A stretch of 32,168 nt of DNA from assembly GCA_016199525.1 (NCBI GenBank), contig JACQGL010000023.1:1-32168 (forward strand). The letters are read 5' to 3'. Shown piece by piece: positions 8,381 through 17,173 of the stretch (within the stretch, counting starts at the first letter, position 1; the number at the start of each line of letters is the position of its first letter). Origin of the DNA: Armatimonadota bacterium. Lineage in GTDB: Bacteria > Armatimonadota > SYMT01 > JACQGL01. Under the pieces are notes generated by a model. It worked only from the letters and a program-made list of their open reading frames with translations, was not told the DNA's origin and made no database searches. A program made the translations under genes and the position numbers.

Positions 8381-11080
8381 ATGCGCACCCATCAGTCCCT
8401 GAGATGTTGGTGGGGCATCCTCTTCACGGGCGCCCTGCTGATCCTGCTCACCCGCTATGCCAGCGCCATCGGTCCGGACGCCTTCGGCTACGAGGCGACG
8501 ACGGTACCTTACAGCTTCGAGGATATCTCTACGACGGGAACCCAGGGGCTGTCGAACAATGATGACGCCTACATCAGCGCTCCCATCGGGTTCGACTTCA
8601 GCTTCTACGGCGTTTCACGCTCGACGATCTACATCAGCACCAACGGCCTGTTGTCGTTCGAGAGTGGCAACGCGTCGCCCTCTAACGCAAGCTTTCAGAC
8701 ATCCGCTCTCTCTCCTAACGTGCCCACGATCGCCCCTCTCTGGGACGACTGGGTGACCTGGTGGTCCTGGTACGACGCGGTCTACTACAAGACCGTCGGC
8801 TCTCCTGGTAACCGGCGGTTCATCGTCCAGTGGCACGTGGTCAGTGGCTATTACTCGTCTCCCAGTACCGTCACCTTCCAGGCGGTGCTCTACGAGGGGA
8901 GCAACCACATCCGCTTCAGCTACCTGGATACATACTCGGGCGACTTCCGCAGCTCGGGCGGCTCGGCGACAGTGGGCATCCGCGATACGAGCGGGCAGTC
9001 CAACGGGCGGAATCTGCAGTGGTCGCACCAGCAGCCGGTCATCGCCAGCCAAACAGCGATCCTCTTCTCCTGCGCGGTCGAACCCATCGCGGTCAATGAC
9101 GCCTACGCGACGCTGCCGAACAGAACCCTGACCGTAGCCGCCCCGGGCGTGCTGGGCAATGACATTCCGGGCTGCGGCCCCCCCAGCCCGCTCACCGCCT
9201 TCCTGGTGGTGGGCCCGTCGCAGGGTGTTCTGGTCTTTAACCCCGACGGGTCGTTCTCCTACACGCCGAACGCCGGGGCCACCGGCACGGACAGCTTCAC
9301 CTACAGAGCCAACAACGGGTTGGTGGACAGCAACGTGGCCACCGTCACCATTAGCATCGCTGTCACCCTCGGCATGGTGGCGGATAACACCTGGAGGGCC
9401 GCGACTGTGTTTGATGCGGATAGCGGCTTCCTGCTGGGCACGGTCTTCCTGCCGACCACGGGCTATCCCGTTGGCGACTGCGCCATCACAGCAGACGGGA
9501 CGCTCGGCTTCGTCACCGACTTCCAGTGGCGGGTGTGGGTCCTCGATCTGACGAGCGTTCCCCCGCGGCTGGCCAGTGGGACAAACCCGATCCCTATCTC
9601 GAACGTCGGTGAAGACCTCGCGATCACCCCGGACCAGAGGTACCTGGTCGTGTGTGATGGGAGCCAGCCCGCGCCGGTCGCGGTGGTGGACATCGCCACC
9701 CGGACCCAGATCAGCACCTTCTACACGGGTACGGCCAGCAACTCGATCGATGTCTGCCAGGATGGCTCCGTGCTGGTTACGTCGGCCCCAACCTCTAGGG
9801 CGCAACGGCTGATGATCGACAGCACCGGCAACCTCACGGACACGGGCGAAGTGCTCAGCGGCCTGTACGGCCCAATGAACATCTACGGCGCACCCGGCAG
9901 CGCGACCGGGCTGGTGGTGAGCTACTACACGCGGGATGTTCGCTCGTTCGCGATCCCGTGGCTTTCGCCGATCGCCGCCCGCGCTCTCACCGGGGCCTAC
10001 GGCATCTGCGGGGCAGTTAACGCGTGGGGCAATCGGGTGTACGGGCGCAGCAACTCTCCGGGAGCGGTGGATGCGTTCGCTTACGACGCGGCCACCGGTG
10101 CGCTCGGGGCCACGCCGCTCTTCACGATCCCGATTGCCAATACCGATGCGTTCTTTGGCATCGATCAGCTGGCGCTGCATCCGAACGGCAGGAAGCTATA
10201 TGTGCCCCAACCGAGCGCTCTTAAGATACACGACGCCAGCACGGGCGCGTTGCTGGGATCGATCACGGCGCCGGGGATCGCCCTGCCTAAGGGTGTGGCG
10301 ATCCAGCCCAACCGGCCGCCCACAGCCACCTGTCCGCCTGCCCGCGTGGTGGAATGCACCTCCCCGGTAGGGGCTGAGGTGACGACAACGGGGTCCGTCG
10401 GGGATGTGGATGGCGACGCGTTAACCCTTACGTGGCAGGTAGACGGCAGCGTGGTGCGGGTGGACAACGTGCCCGCCAGCGGCCCCCCGACCGCGGCCAG
10501 CGTGTCCCTTACGCGCACCTACTGCCTGGGCACGCACAGCATCGAGGCCATTGTGTCTGATGGTGCCACCGCTCCCGTGCGCTGTGTGACCACGCTAACC
10601 GTCCAGGACACCACCGCGCCCACGGTCAGCTGTTCGGTGGGTACGTCGATGCTCTGGCCGCCGAACCACAAGCTCGTCAATGTCGGCCTGAGCGTGACGG
10701 CAACAGACGCGTGCGATACGGACCCGACGATCGTGGTGGAGCAGGTCTGCAGCAACGTAGACGACGAGGAGCAGACCGGCGACGGCTGCCACGCGCCTGA
10801 CGCGAAGGACGTCGCGCCTGGCACCCTCCGGCTACGCGCCGAACGCCAGGGGAACAGCGCCGGGCGCTTCTATCTGATCGCTGTCTCTGCCACAGACGAC
10901 TCGGGCAACGTGGGCTACGCCTTCGAGACGGTCTGTGTATCGAAGAGCGAGAGCCAGGCGGACATCGATGCCATCCACGCGGCAGCGGCGGCAGCCAAGG
11001 TGTACTACGAGGCGACCGGCGGCCCGCCGGATGGATGTATCCACGTGGGGGACGGCCCCGTCATCGGACCAAAGCAGTAA
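8381..11080 (+). CDS. Secreted mosaic protein: NIDO-like, cadherin-like, propeller-like and HYR-like domains
   Basis: An 899-residue exported protein with a signal peptide (hydrophobic core GILFTGALLILLT, cleavage near ASA, residue 29). Residues about 40-230 resemble a nidogen-type (NIDO) domain: YISTNGLLSFESG, then APLWDDW, then NRRFIVQWHVV. Residues about 237-325 form a VCBS/cadherin-like repeat (VNDAYATLPNRTLTV, VLGNDI, NPDGSFSYTPNAGATGTDSFTY). Residues about 330-640 have repeated WD/NHL-like strands suggesting a beta-propeller. Residues about 645-742 and 743-880 look like Ig/HYR-type modules (DTTAPTVSC, LWPPNHKLV, ATDACD) with several Cys. There is no membrane anchor or sorting signal at the C-terminus. 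ATG 8381 follows a clear GGAGG (8370-8374). It is likely a surface or matrix adhesin-like protein, probably controlled by the divergent SARP. Ligand unknown. Confidence 0.87.
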   Translation: MRTHQSLRCWWGILFTGALLILLTRYASAIGPDAFGYEATTVPYSFEDISTTGTQGLSNNDDAYISAPIGFDFSFYGVSRSTIYISTNGLLSFESGNASPSNASFQTSALSPNVPTIAPLWDDWVTWWSWYDAVYYKTVGSPGNRRFIVQWHVVSGYYSSPSTVTFQAVLYEGSNHIRFSYLDTYSGDFRSSGGSATVGIRDTSGQSNGRNLQWSHQQPVIASQTAILFSCAVEPIAVNDAYATLPNRTLTVAAPGVLGNDIPGCGPPSPLTAFLVVGPSQGVLVFNPDGSFSYTPNAGATGTDSFTYRANNGLVDSNVATVTISIAVTLGMVADNTWRAATVFDADSGFLLGTVFLPTTGYPVGDCAITADGTLGFVTDFQWRVWVLDLTSVPPRLASGTNPIPISNVGEDLAITPDQRYLVVCDGSQPAPVAVVDIATRTQISTFYTGTASNSIDVCQDGSVLVTSAPTSRAQRLMIDSTGNLTDTGEVLSGLYGPMNIYGAPGSATGLVVSYYTRDVRSFAIPWLSPIAARALTGAYGICGAVNAWGNRVYGRSNSPGAVDAFAYDAATGALGATPLFTIPIANTDAFFGIDQLALHPNGRKLYVPQPSALKIHDASTGALLGSITAPGIALPKGVAIQPNRPPTATCPPARVVECTSPVGAEVTTTGSVGDVDGDALTLTWQVDGSVVRVDNVPASGPPTAASVSLTRTYCLGTHSIEAIVSDGATAPVRCVTTLTVQDTTAPTVSCSVGTSMLWPPNHKLVNVGLSVTATDACDTDPTIVVEQVCSNVDDEEQTGDGCHAPDAKDVAPGTLRLRAERQGNSAGRFYLIAVSATDDSGNVGYAFETVCVSKSESQADIDAIHAAAAAAKVYYEATGGPPDGCIHVGDGPVIGPKQ

Positions 11081-11126
11081 CGATTGGGTAGTATCGCAGC
11101 GGGGTTAGTAACCCGCCATCACGAGG

Positions 11127-11164
11127 CCCGGGAGGGAGTCCCATCTCCGGGACTCCTTCCCGGG
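11127..11164 (+). terminator. Long hairpin downstream of the secreted mosaic gene
   Basis: CCCGGGAGGGAGTCCC (11127-11142) and GGGACTCCTTCCCGGG (11149-11164) pair over 16 bp with a single G-T pair and a six-base loop (ATCTCC). It begins 46 bp after the stop codon. There is no U-tract, so it is either a GC-rich factor-independent terminator or an mRNA 3'-end stabiliser. Confidence 0.65.
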
Positions 11165-11384
11165 AGATTCCCGCCCTTCCACCACCCCCACACGCCCGTA
11201 CCCCGTACAGCCACCCTCCGGCTGCCTGGCCCTCGGCGATCTCCGCGCCTCGGCTCACCCCCCGCACTAGCTCGGCTGACGATGAGCGCTGCGGGCGATA
11301 TGCTAAGCGATGAAGCGCTCGCGCTTTGCTTCCGCGCGCCGGGAGGCAGCGCCTCCGGCAGCCCGGCCTTCAGGAAACGAGACT

Positions 11385-12839
11385 GTGAAGAAGACGCTAT
11401 TTCTGAATCCGCCTTCCTTCGAAGGGTTCGACGGTGGCGCTGGCTCGCGCTACCAGGCACGGCGAGAAATCCGCTCCTTCTGGTACCCCACCTGGCTCGC
11501 CCAGCCGGCCGCCTGTATCCCTAACAGCCGGCTGGTGGATGCCCCGCCCGACGACCTGACGCTCGACGACGTGGCCCGCATCGCGCGAGAGGGATTCGAG
11601 CTGTGCATCATCCACACCAGTACTCCCTCGTTCGCCAGCGATCTGCGGGTGGCGGAGAGGCTCAAGCGTGAGTGCCCCCAAGTGATGATCGGCATGGTGG
11701 GCGCGCACGTGGCAGTGAAGCCGCGCGAATCGCTGGAGGATGGACGGGGGATCCTCGAGTTCGTGGCACGTAAGGAATTCGACTTCACGATTCGGGACAT
11801 CGCCGAGGGCGCGCCGCTTTCCGACGTCACGGGAATCAGCTATCTCAATGAGGCGGGCCAGGTGGTCCATAACCCGGAGCGGCCGATTATCGAGGACATG
11901 GATACGCTGCCGTTCGTGGTGGATGTCTACAAGCGGGATCTGAGCATCGAGAACTACGCCATCGGCTACCTCAAACACCCGTACCTCTCCCTTTACACCG
12001 GCCGCGGCTGTCCCGCCCAGTGCACCTTCTGCCTGTGGCCGCAGACGATCGGCGGCCATCGTTACCGCACGCGCCGCCCCGAGACCGTCTATGAGGAGAT
12101 GAAGCGGGCGACGCACTACTTCCCGCAGGTGAAGGAGTTCTTCTTCGACGACGATACCTTCACCGCGGATCGGCCGCGCACGGAGGCGATTGCCAGGCTA
12201 CTGGGAAAGCTCGGGATCGAGTGGAGCTGCAACTCGCGCGCCAACGTCCCCTACGAGACCCTTAAGGTGATGAAGGAAAACGGCCTGCGACTGCTGCTGG
12301 TGGGGTTCGAGAGCGGCAACGACCGCATCCTGCGCAACATCAAGAAAGGCGTGACCCTGGAGCGGGCGCGCCGGTTTATGCAGGACTGCCACCGGCTGGA
12401 CATCAAGGTGCACGGCACCTTCATCCTCGGCCTGCCTGGCGAGACGCGGGAGACGATCCGCGAGACGATAGAGTACGCAAAGGAGATCGACCCCTGGTCC
12501 ATCCAGGTCTCCATGGCCGCCGCCTACCCGGGCACGGAGTTCTACGCGCAGGCGGTGGCGAACCACTGGCTGCTCCCGGACGATCTGATCACCGTGGATG
12601 GCATCCAGGACTTCCCCATCCAGTACCCGGACCTGCCGCGCAGAGAGGTGTACGACGCGTTGGAAGAGTTCTACATGAACTTCTATCTGCGCCCGAAGCC
12701 GATTTTCCGCATGATCGGCGAGATGCTGAAGGACGCTCACCAACGGCGGCGGCGCCTGCACGAGGCGAAGGAGTTCTTCCAGTTCCTTCGTCAGCGCCGG
12801 CGCACCGCCCATGCGGAGCAGGCGGCAGCCAGCTCCTGA
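11385..12839 (+). CDS. hpnJ: Hopanoid-associated B12-binding radical SAM protein HpnJ
   Basis: A 484-residue enzyme. The GTG at 11385 is the likely start: AGGAAA lies about 10 nt upstream and the family N-terminus (KKTLFLNPPSFEGFDGGAGS) begins there. In-frame codons back to 11310 lack family similarity. Residues about 1-150 form a B12-binding-like Rossmann domain (STPSFASD, VGAHVAV). The radical-SAM core follows, with cluster cysteines C209, C213 and C216 in GRGCPAQCTFCLWPQ, then EFFFDDDTF and HGTFILGLPGET. In Burkholderia, HpnJ is reported to help turn bacteriohopanetetrol glucosamine into the cyclitol ether, with HpnI and HpnK acting before it. Neither partner gene is in this window. The match to HpnJ is strong along the whole length. 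The exact lipid product here is inferred from the family. Confidence 0.92.
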   Translation: MKKTLFLNPPSFEGFDGGAGSRYQARREIRSFWYPTWLAQPAACIPNSRLVDAPPDDLTLDDVARIAREGFELCIIHTSTPSFASDLRVAERLKRECPQVMIGMVGAHVAVKPRESLEDGRGILEFVARKEFDFTIRDIAEGAPLSDVTGISYLNEAGQVVHNPERPIIEDMDTLPFVVDVYKRDLSIENYAIGYLKHPYLSLYTGRGCPAQCTFCLWPQTIGGHRYRTRRPETVYEEMKRATHYFPQVKEFFFDDDTFTADRPRTEAIARLLGKLGIEWSCNSRANVPYETLKVMKENGLRLLLVGFESGNDRILRNIKKGVTLERARRFMQDCHRLDIKVHGTFILGLPGETRETIRETIEYAKEIDPWSIQVSMAAAYPGTEFYAQAVANHWLLPDDLITVDGIQDFPIQYPDLPRREVYDALEEFYMNFYLRPKPIFRMIGEMLKDAHQRRRRLHEAKEFFQFLRQRRRTAHAEQAAASS

Positions 12840-12882
12840 TCGCCAGGATGCCAGGACCGCTAACTGGTTCAGTTTCAGGGAT

Positions 12883-12916
12883 CGGCGGGCCAGTATGGCG
12901 AGGGGCCGGCCCGCCG
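12883..12916. terminator. Bidirectional hairpin between convergent hpnJ and cupin genes
   Basis: CGGCGGGCC (12883-12891) and GGCCCGCCG (12908-12916) are a perfect 9-bp inverted repeat with a 16-base loop. It sits in the 114-bp gap between the ends of hpnJ (plus) and the cupin gene (minus), the right place for a shared terminator. No T-run flanks it. Confidence 0.55.
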
Positions 12917-12953
12917 CTCATTGCAGTCCGCAGTGCCGGCGGTTGCGAACGCT

Positions 12954-13454
12954 TTATGCCTCTGGCCCTCCGGACGGTACCTCGATCTCAATCTGGTGCC
13001 TCCGGGCAATCTCCAATAGCTGCTGGATATCCGGTGGACCGGTGGGAGCCGACGCCAGGGACGGGTCCATCGTTGGCTGGCCCACTTCCTCGAAGAACTT
13101 TTCAATCCCTGCCGGCGTGGCGACCATCAGCATCCTGCCGGGCGCCAGGCCGATGTTCTTGTACGTATGGCGGATTCCCTTAGGAGCATAGACAAACGAT
13201 CCGGCGGTTGCTCCTACGGTACGATCCCCTGCCTGGAAGGCGAATTCCCCCTCCAGAACAAAGAACGCCTCGTCCTCCCGGTGGTGAACGTGCGGGGGTG
13301 GTCCGCCTTGCGGAGGTACGGTCAGTTCAAAGATGGAACACGCGCCGCCGGTATCCTCGCCCGCCGCTTTGAACGTCAGCAGGTCGGTCACCACCCACAT
13401 CGACCTGCCTTCGCCCCGCGGCAGAAGTGCAAAGCCCTGACCTCGGGTCATCAT
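12954..13454 (-). CDS. Single-domain cupin (quercetin dioxygenase-like)
   Basis: A 166-residue protein with one cupin barrel. Metal ligands are visible as H55, H57 and E62 in PHVHHREDE (the HxHxxxxE motif), with H96 in GIRHTYKN as the fourth. Gly-rich turns PPQGGPP and LEGEFAF are typical. Such proteins bind Fe, Mn or Ni and can be dioxygenases, isomerases or simple binding proteins. The closest style is the quercetin 2,3-dioxygenase-like cupins. Two consecutive ATGs exist (13454, 13451) after AAGGGAG. The upper one is given, but 13451 has the better spacing. In-frame codons further upstream look non-coding. It is convergent with hpnJ, and nothing nearby indicates a substrate. Confidence 0.88.
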   Translation of the reverse strand: MMTRGQGFALLPRGEGRSMWVVTDLLTFKAAGEDTGGACSIFELTVPPQGGPPPHVHHREDEAFFVLEGEFAFQAGDRTVGATAGSFVYAPKGIRHTYKNIGLAPGRMLMVATPAGIEKFFEEVGQPTMDPSLASAPTGPPDIQQLLEIARRHQIEIEVPSGGPEA

Positions 13455-13570
13455 CGCGCTCCCTTTCCGCCCGGGCTGCCCACTCGCTTCCCGCCCGCGG
13501 CAGATACTCCTGTAATGCCCACTCGGGCGACCGGTGACACGTGGGAAAGGCACCGAAGGGCAGAGGCGGA

Positions 13571-13705
13571 TGCCACACTGCGCCGGCCTGCTGGCTGGGA
13601 GACCAGATCGTCATCCTGGACCTGAACACGCGGCAGATCGGCCTGATCACCCGCGGCCGCGGGCCAGCGGTGATCCTGGAGGGGAAGGGGGCCGGGACAC
13701 GCGCG
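13571..13705 (+). pseudogene. Possible remnant of a propeller-like gene
   Basis: In one forward frame this stretch reads CWLGDQIVILDLNTRQIG followed by a short Gly/Arg/Ile/Val-rich run. It has GC-rich third positions and alternating strand pattern like one blade of a beta-propeller. There is no ribosome site, and the residues on both sides are low-complexity Arg/Pro/Gly, as in non-coding GC-rich DNA. I read it as a decayed fragment inside the 361-bp spacer between the cupin gene (start 13454) and the small membrane protein (end 13816). It could also be chance. The rest of that spacer shows nothing else. Confidence 0.25.
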
Positions 13706-13815
13706 GCGACGGGTAGGGAACGCCCACCGCGGCGTTGCCCGCCTCCGGCGGCGCCCCTTGCGGACGGCGGGAAGCAGATCCCGTTCCCTGCCGGCCGTGT
13801 GGCGGACGCGCGGGG

Positions 13816-14136
13816 TCACACCCCCGCAGCTCGCCTGCTGCCTCCGGGCCGCGCGACCAGGATGAACAGCGCCACGACTACCGCCACGAGGAGGCAGTAA
13901 GGCCCGTACTGCACGATCCAGTCGAACAGCGCCAGATCCCGCTGCATGCTAGCGGTCGTGGAAGACGCCTGACCGCCCGTGAGCGCGGCCTGCGTGGCGA
14001 TATCCACGGCGGTGGCAAGCGTCTTGGCCCGGTCCTCGGCCCACAACCAGAAAGCGGCGCCACCGATCCCGAGCACAGCGCAGAGGAACAGCAGGAACCG
14101 GTGGGCGCGCGTCAACTCCCTGCCAGGCTGCGCCAT
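13816..14136 (-). CDS. Small two-TM membrane protein
   Basis: A 106-residue protein with two clear hydrophobic helices, about residues 13-32 (RFLLFLCAVLGIGGAAFWLW) and 78-96 (GPYCLLVAVVVALFILVA). They are joined by a polar, Ala/Thr-rich segment of about 45 residues (AKTLATAVDIATQAALTGG) that probably lies outside the membrane or forms a helix. The tail is basic, so the C-terminus is likely cytoplasmic. The ATG at 14136 is preceded by GGGGAGAGG with about 9 nt spacing, which supports it as a real gene. I do not recognise a family. It lies 130 bp downstream of the NYN-type gene on the same strand. Confidence 0.6.
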   Translation of the reverse strand: MAQPGRELTRAHRFLLFLCAVLGIGGAAFWLWAEDRAKTLATAVDIATQAALTGGQASSTTASMQRDLALFDWIVQYGPYCLLVAVVVALFILVARPGGSRRAAGV

Positions 14137-14224
14137 GGGTAGACACCTCTCCCCGCCGGGCGGGACGCGGGCACGCCCCCCGAACGGGGCTGTCTGATCA
14201 GACGATGCCCTGACCGATGCCTGC

Positions 14225-14240
14225 CCCGAAAGCTTTCGGG
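14225..14240. terminator. Perfect palindrome CCCGAAAGCTTTCGGG downstream of the NYN gene
   Basis: This 16-nt perfect palindrome lies 27 bp past the stop codon of the minus-strand NYN-type gene (14267), where a terminator would be. It belongs to the same GAAAGC-TTTCGGG motif family as the hairpins at 6656 and 24311. There is no T-run on either side. Confidence 0.45.
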
Positions 14241-14266
14241 CCTACCCCCCGGTCGCCGCGTCGGCC

Positions 14267-16438
14267 CTAATTCCACACCGCGGGGGGCGTTTCTTCTTCC
14301 GCAGCGGCCAGCTCGCCTTCGGAGGGAGCGGGAACCTCAGCGACCACGGCGCGTACCACAGGATGGGCGACGTTCAACCGGCAATGGAGCGCGCCCCAGC
14401 CCTGTAACGGCAGCGGCCCCTCGTGATCCAGTTCCAGGATCCCCTCGTCGCGGGCGAGCGCGAACCAGGCAAGACGGATGGCCAGGTCCCGCGACTGCCA
14501 GCCCGCACCCAGCTCCTCATCTACCCGCGCCAGGGGCGCCCAGGTGCGAAACCGCTGCAGGCGCTGCACGGCACGAATGATCTGTGTGCGCAGAGCGAGC
14601 GTCTCTCGAACGAGCGGATCATCGCGGTTCAGATAGCAGCCGGTAGTGGCGTGCTCTTTCTGTGGGTTGGGATAACTCTCCGTGACCAGCGCGCCCCGGC
14701 TCTGAAGGCGCCGCAGGACCTCCTGGAGTTCGTCGCGACCCAGGTTCTGGAAGCCGCGGCGCAACGTGCTCATGGCCATCCAGGGCTTCTGGGTGCGAAT
14801 CAGGAAGTGATCGATGGCGAGAATGGTGCGCTCGGGTGCCAGGCGAATCCCCTCCTCCGTCCTCCGGACGATGGAGCTGACCACGGGGTGCTCCTCGTTG
14901 AGCCGGAGCGCCGTGACAGGGAAGTCGGGGTTCTCCGCGTTCGGCTCCTTGGACATGCGCAGCGCCCCATCCTGGATGAGGAAGTTTAACCACTCGTCGA
15001 TTGCCTGCTCGTCCAGATGATGGGGCGGCCCACCCAGCCACTGATCGCGGAGCAAGACGTTCCGCAGCAGTTTGAAGCTGACCCAGGGCATCTTCCGCAG
15101 CATCTGGTAGAGCAGGCGGACTATCCTCTCCGGGACCTCGGTGGCAGGACGCGCCAGGGGATGCTCGGGGTTGGAGCGGCAAACGGTAACCCGCAGGGGC
15201 GGATCCCCCCGGCGAACCTCGTGCTCGGCGTGCAGCATCCCTTCCGCCTTGGCGCGGTTCAGCCACATCATCGCGTTGCTGGGCGTGGGACCGAACTCTT
15301 CCTGAGTGGCGAGGTAGCCTGCCAGGCGCTTGAAGGCCACCCTGGGCCACTGCTGCTCGCGTAGGTAGCGGTCGGTGTAGTAAAGGAGGCGAACCCAGGT
15401 ACTCAAAGCGCTACCCACCACCGGGGTTGCCATCTCCTGGGGGGAACGAGGGGCCTCCTCAACGGGCGCTTCTTCACGGGCGGGCTGCACCCCCGGCTCT
15501 CTCGCCTCCGTCGCGACCAGCGAGCGCCGGTCCAACAGGTGCGTCAGCGGCGTGGTGAAGCCATCGATCCGGCCCGCTTCGGGCACGGGCCATTCTGCGG
15601 GAGTCCACAGCACCACCCGCTTCCCCTGCCGGCGAGCGGCGTGCGCCAGATGGGGCAAACCGTCGTGCCATCCGGCGATGATCCACGTGGCGGGAGCATC
15701 CGGCCTCTCCAGCAGCTCTTGGAGATCGCCCATCAGCGTATCTTCAGCCAAGCTGGCACGACCGGACGGCTGGTAGCGGACCTCAATAGTGGCACGCACC
15801 CAGTCTGGCAGATCAACGTGCGCCAGGGACACAGTCTCCGTGGTCCCAGGGTGCCAGGGCGCGTAGAAGCGCGCCATAGCCACATCCCCGACGGCGCTAG
15901 CCGTGCGCAGGAGGGCGGCGGCCACTGCCTGAGGCGCCGCGGGCACTCCCAGCCGCCGCAGCCCTTCCGCCACCGTTTGCCACTCCACGAACAGACCCAG
16001 AGCATCCGCCGTGAGATGCGACAGCACGTCTTCCAGGGAGGTGACCCACGCACCCTCAGGCAGCTCCTGCGACTCCGGAATTGCCCCCCCGGTGCAGCAC
16101 AGGTGGCAGTGTGCCGTCGGACTGGCCCCCAGCCAGGCAACCGCGCGCTGTGGTTCCATCACCAGCGTCACGGCGCGGCACTCCTCTAGCAGGCGCGGCA
16201 CGATCTCTGCCGCCTCCTCTGGCGGCCGCAACTGGAAGCCACACCGCTGCAGCGGCTCCGCGGCCAGCGCGTCGCGGCCCTCCCAATCGCCAAATGCCAC
16301 CGCGTGGTGCGTGCCGGCGTACTGATACGTCTGCCGGCGCAACACCTGCGCCAGCCGCATCGGAGTGACCAGGTGACCGGTGGATTGCACAAACGAGACA
16401 GTATCGCTCCAATAGACGACAAGCAATGTGCTAACCAT
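14267..16438 (-). CDS. Tandem degenerate NYN-domain protein with four winged-helix-like repeats
   Basis: A 723-residue cytoplasmic protein. ATG 16438 was chosen for GGAGGGATAAA directly upstream; ten in-frame upstream codons lack a site. Residues 3-139 look like a first NYN (PIN-like nuclease) domain: LLVVYWSDTVSF, FGDWEGR, with D12 and D51. Residues about 144-303 look like a second: LGLFVEWQTVAEGLRRLG, MARFYAPW, EDTLMGDLQELL, TWIIAGWHDGLPHLAHAARRQGK. Both lack several acidic residues of active NYN nucleases. A CHLCC cluster is at 111-115. After a Pro/Glu-rich linker (310-340) come four helical repeats (about 344-428, 436-520, 534-612, 618-697), each ending in a (C/L)xLNxxHPxV-like signature. 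They resemble winged helices of the OST-HTH/LOTUS kind. NYN plus OST-HTH usually means RNA binding or processing; here binding seems more likely than cutting. No operon partner is evident. Confidence 0.8.
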   Translation of the reverse strand: MVSTLLVVYWSDTVSFVQSTGHLVTPMRLAQVLRRQTYQYAGTHHAVAFGDWEGRDALAAEPLQRCGFQLRPPEEAAEIVPRLLEECRAVTLVMEPQRAVAWLGASPTAHCHLCCTGGAIPESQELPEGAWVTSLEDVLSHLTADALGLFVEWQTVAEGLRRLGVPAAPQAVAAALLRTASAVGDVAMARFYAPWHPGTTETVSLAHVDLPDWVRATIEVRYQPSGRASLAEDTLMGDLQELLERPDAPATWIIAGWHDGLPHLAHAARRQGKRVVLWTPAEWPVPEAGRIDGFTTPLTHLLDRRSLVATEAREPGVQPAREEAPVEEAPRSPQEMATPVVGSALSTWVRLLYYTDRYLREQQWPRVAFKRLAGYLATQEEFGPTPSNAMMWLNRAKAEGMLHAEHEVRRGDPPLRVTVCRSNPEHPLARPATEVPERIVRLLYQMLRKMPWVSFKLLRNVLLRDQWLGGPPHHLDEQAIDEWLNFLIQDGALRMSKEPNAENPDFPVTALRLNEEHPVVSSIVRRTEEGIRLAPERTILAIDHFLIRTQKPWMAMSTLRRGFQNLGRDELQEVLRRLQSRGALVTESYPNPQKEHATTGCYLNRDDPLVRETLALRTQIIRAVQRLQRFRTWAPLARVDEELGAGWQSRDLAIRLAWFALARDEGILELDHEGPLPLQGWGALHCRLNVAHPVVRAVVAEVPAPSEGELAAAEEETPPAVWN

Positions 16439-17173
16439 TTTATCCCTCCGCCGGGCCAAGGACGTGCCCACACGGCATTTCCTCGCACTACGTGGGGAGA
16501 GTTGTCGGCGACTGGGAGCGGCTCACCTTCCGCCAGGGCCCGCTGTCCGGCGGCACAGGCAGCCGTGCCGCCCGCATGGCTCCTGTTCGCCCCGGCTCTC
16601 CCTCCGGGCGATGGGCACTCCGACTGTATCGGGATTCGCCGGCGGGCGCGGCCCGTGCTGGTCCCTTTACTGGGGGACACCCCCCTTTTCACCGTAACTA
16701 CTGCGGCAATCCTGCCAATCCTGGGGCCGGAGCGGATTCTTTTGCCCGGGTACCCGGCGGCTCGGACCCGGTACCATCGCTCCTGCCGGGAAGTGAAACC
16801 CGTCTTAGCCAGGCAAGCATTCAAGTGCTTTGGCGCTCGGTATTGGGCGCGGTGATGGCGGGTTGGGAAGGCATTGGGATTGCAGAATGCGGCGTGCGAA
16901 CGTACGCCCTCGTGCCGCGCGCCGCAGGAATCCGGCCCGCCCTCGCGCAACCGGAACACAAACCAACCGCCACCCGATATGGAGCAGACTCTGCTGGTAC
17001 GGCAGAGCATCGATCGCTCGGCAGCCAGCAGGCAGGGGGAGGACGGGGAGCGATAGGCGTTCCGAAGCCGGGATGCGTGGGCGTGCGGGTGATAAGCGCC
17101 GGTCTCTCATCCTCCTATTATCTCACCTCCCCATACGTCCGTACAATAGCGTGCAGCTAGCGGAGATCAGGCC
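16439..17173. other. 735-bp spacer without a supported gene
   Basis: Several open frames cross this stretch on both strands, but none has a ribosome site, known motif or protein-like composition. It holds a small hairpin (GTCCC/GGGGAC, 16661-16678) followed by a short CCCCTTTT run, and an imperfect GGCGT/ACGCC stem near 16892-16909. No tRNA or familiar riboswitch consensus is visible. It should contain the promoter of the NYN-type gene (leftward) and of the PPC-domain gene (rightward). Confidence 0.45.
17118..17147 (+). promoter_or_regulatory. Possible promoter of the PPC-domain gene
   Basis: TACAAT (17142-17147) matches the -10 consensus at 5 of 6 positions, with TTATCT 18 bp upstream as a weak -35. 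It lies 26 bp before the ATG at 17174, leaving a short leader that holds the GGAG ribosome site. Confidence 0.35.

Noticed and set aside
8615-10180. Minus-strand open frame of 521 codons inside the secreted mosaic gene
   Set aside because: Arg/His/Asp-rich composition typical of antisense frames, with no motif; the plus strand encodes clear domains.
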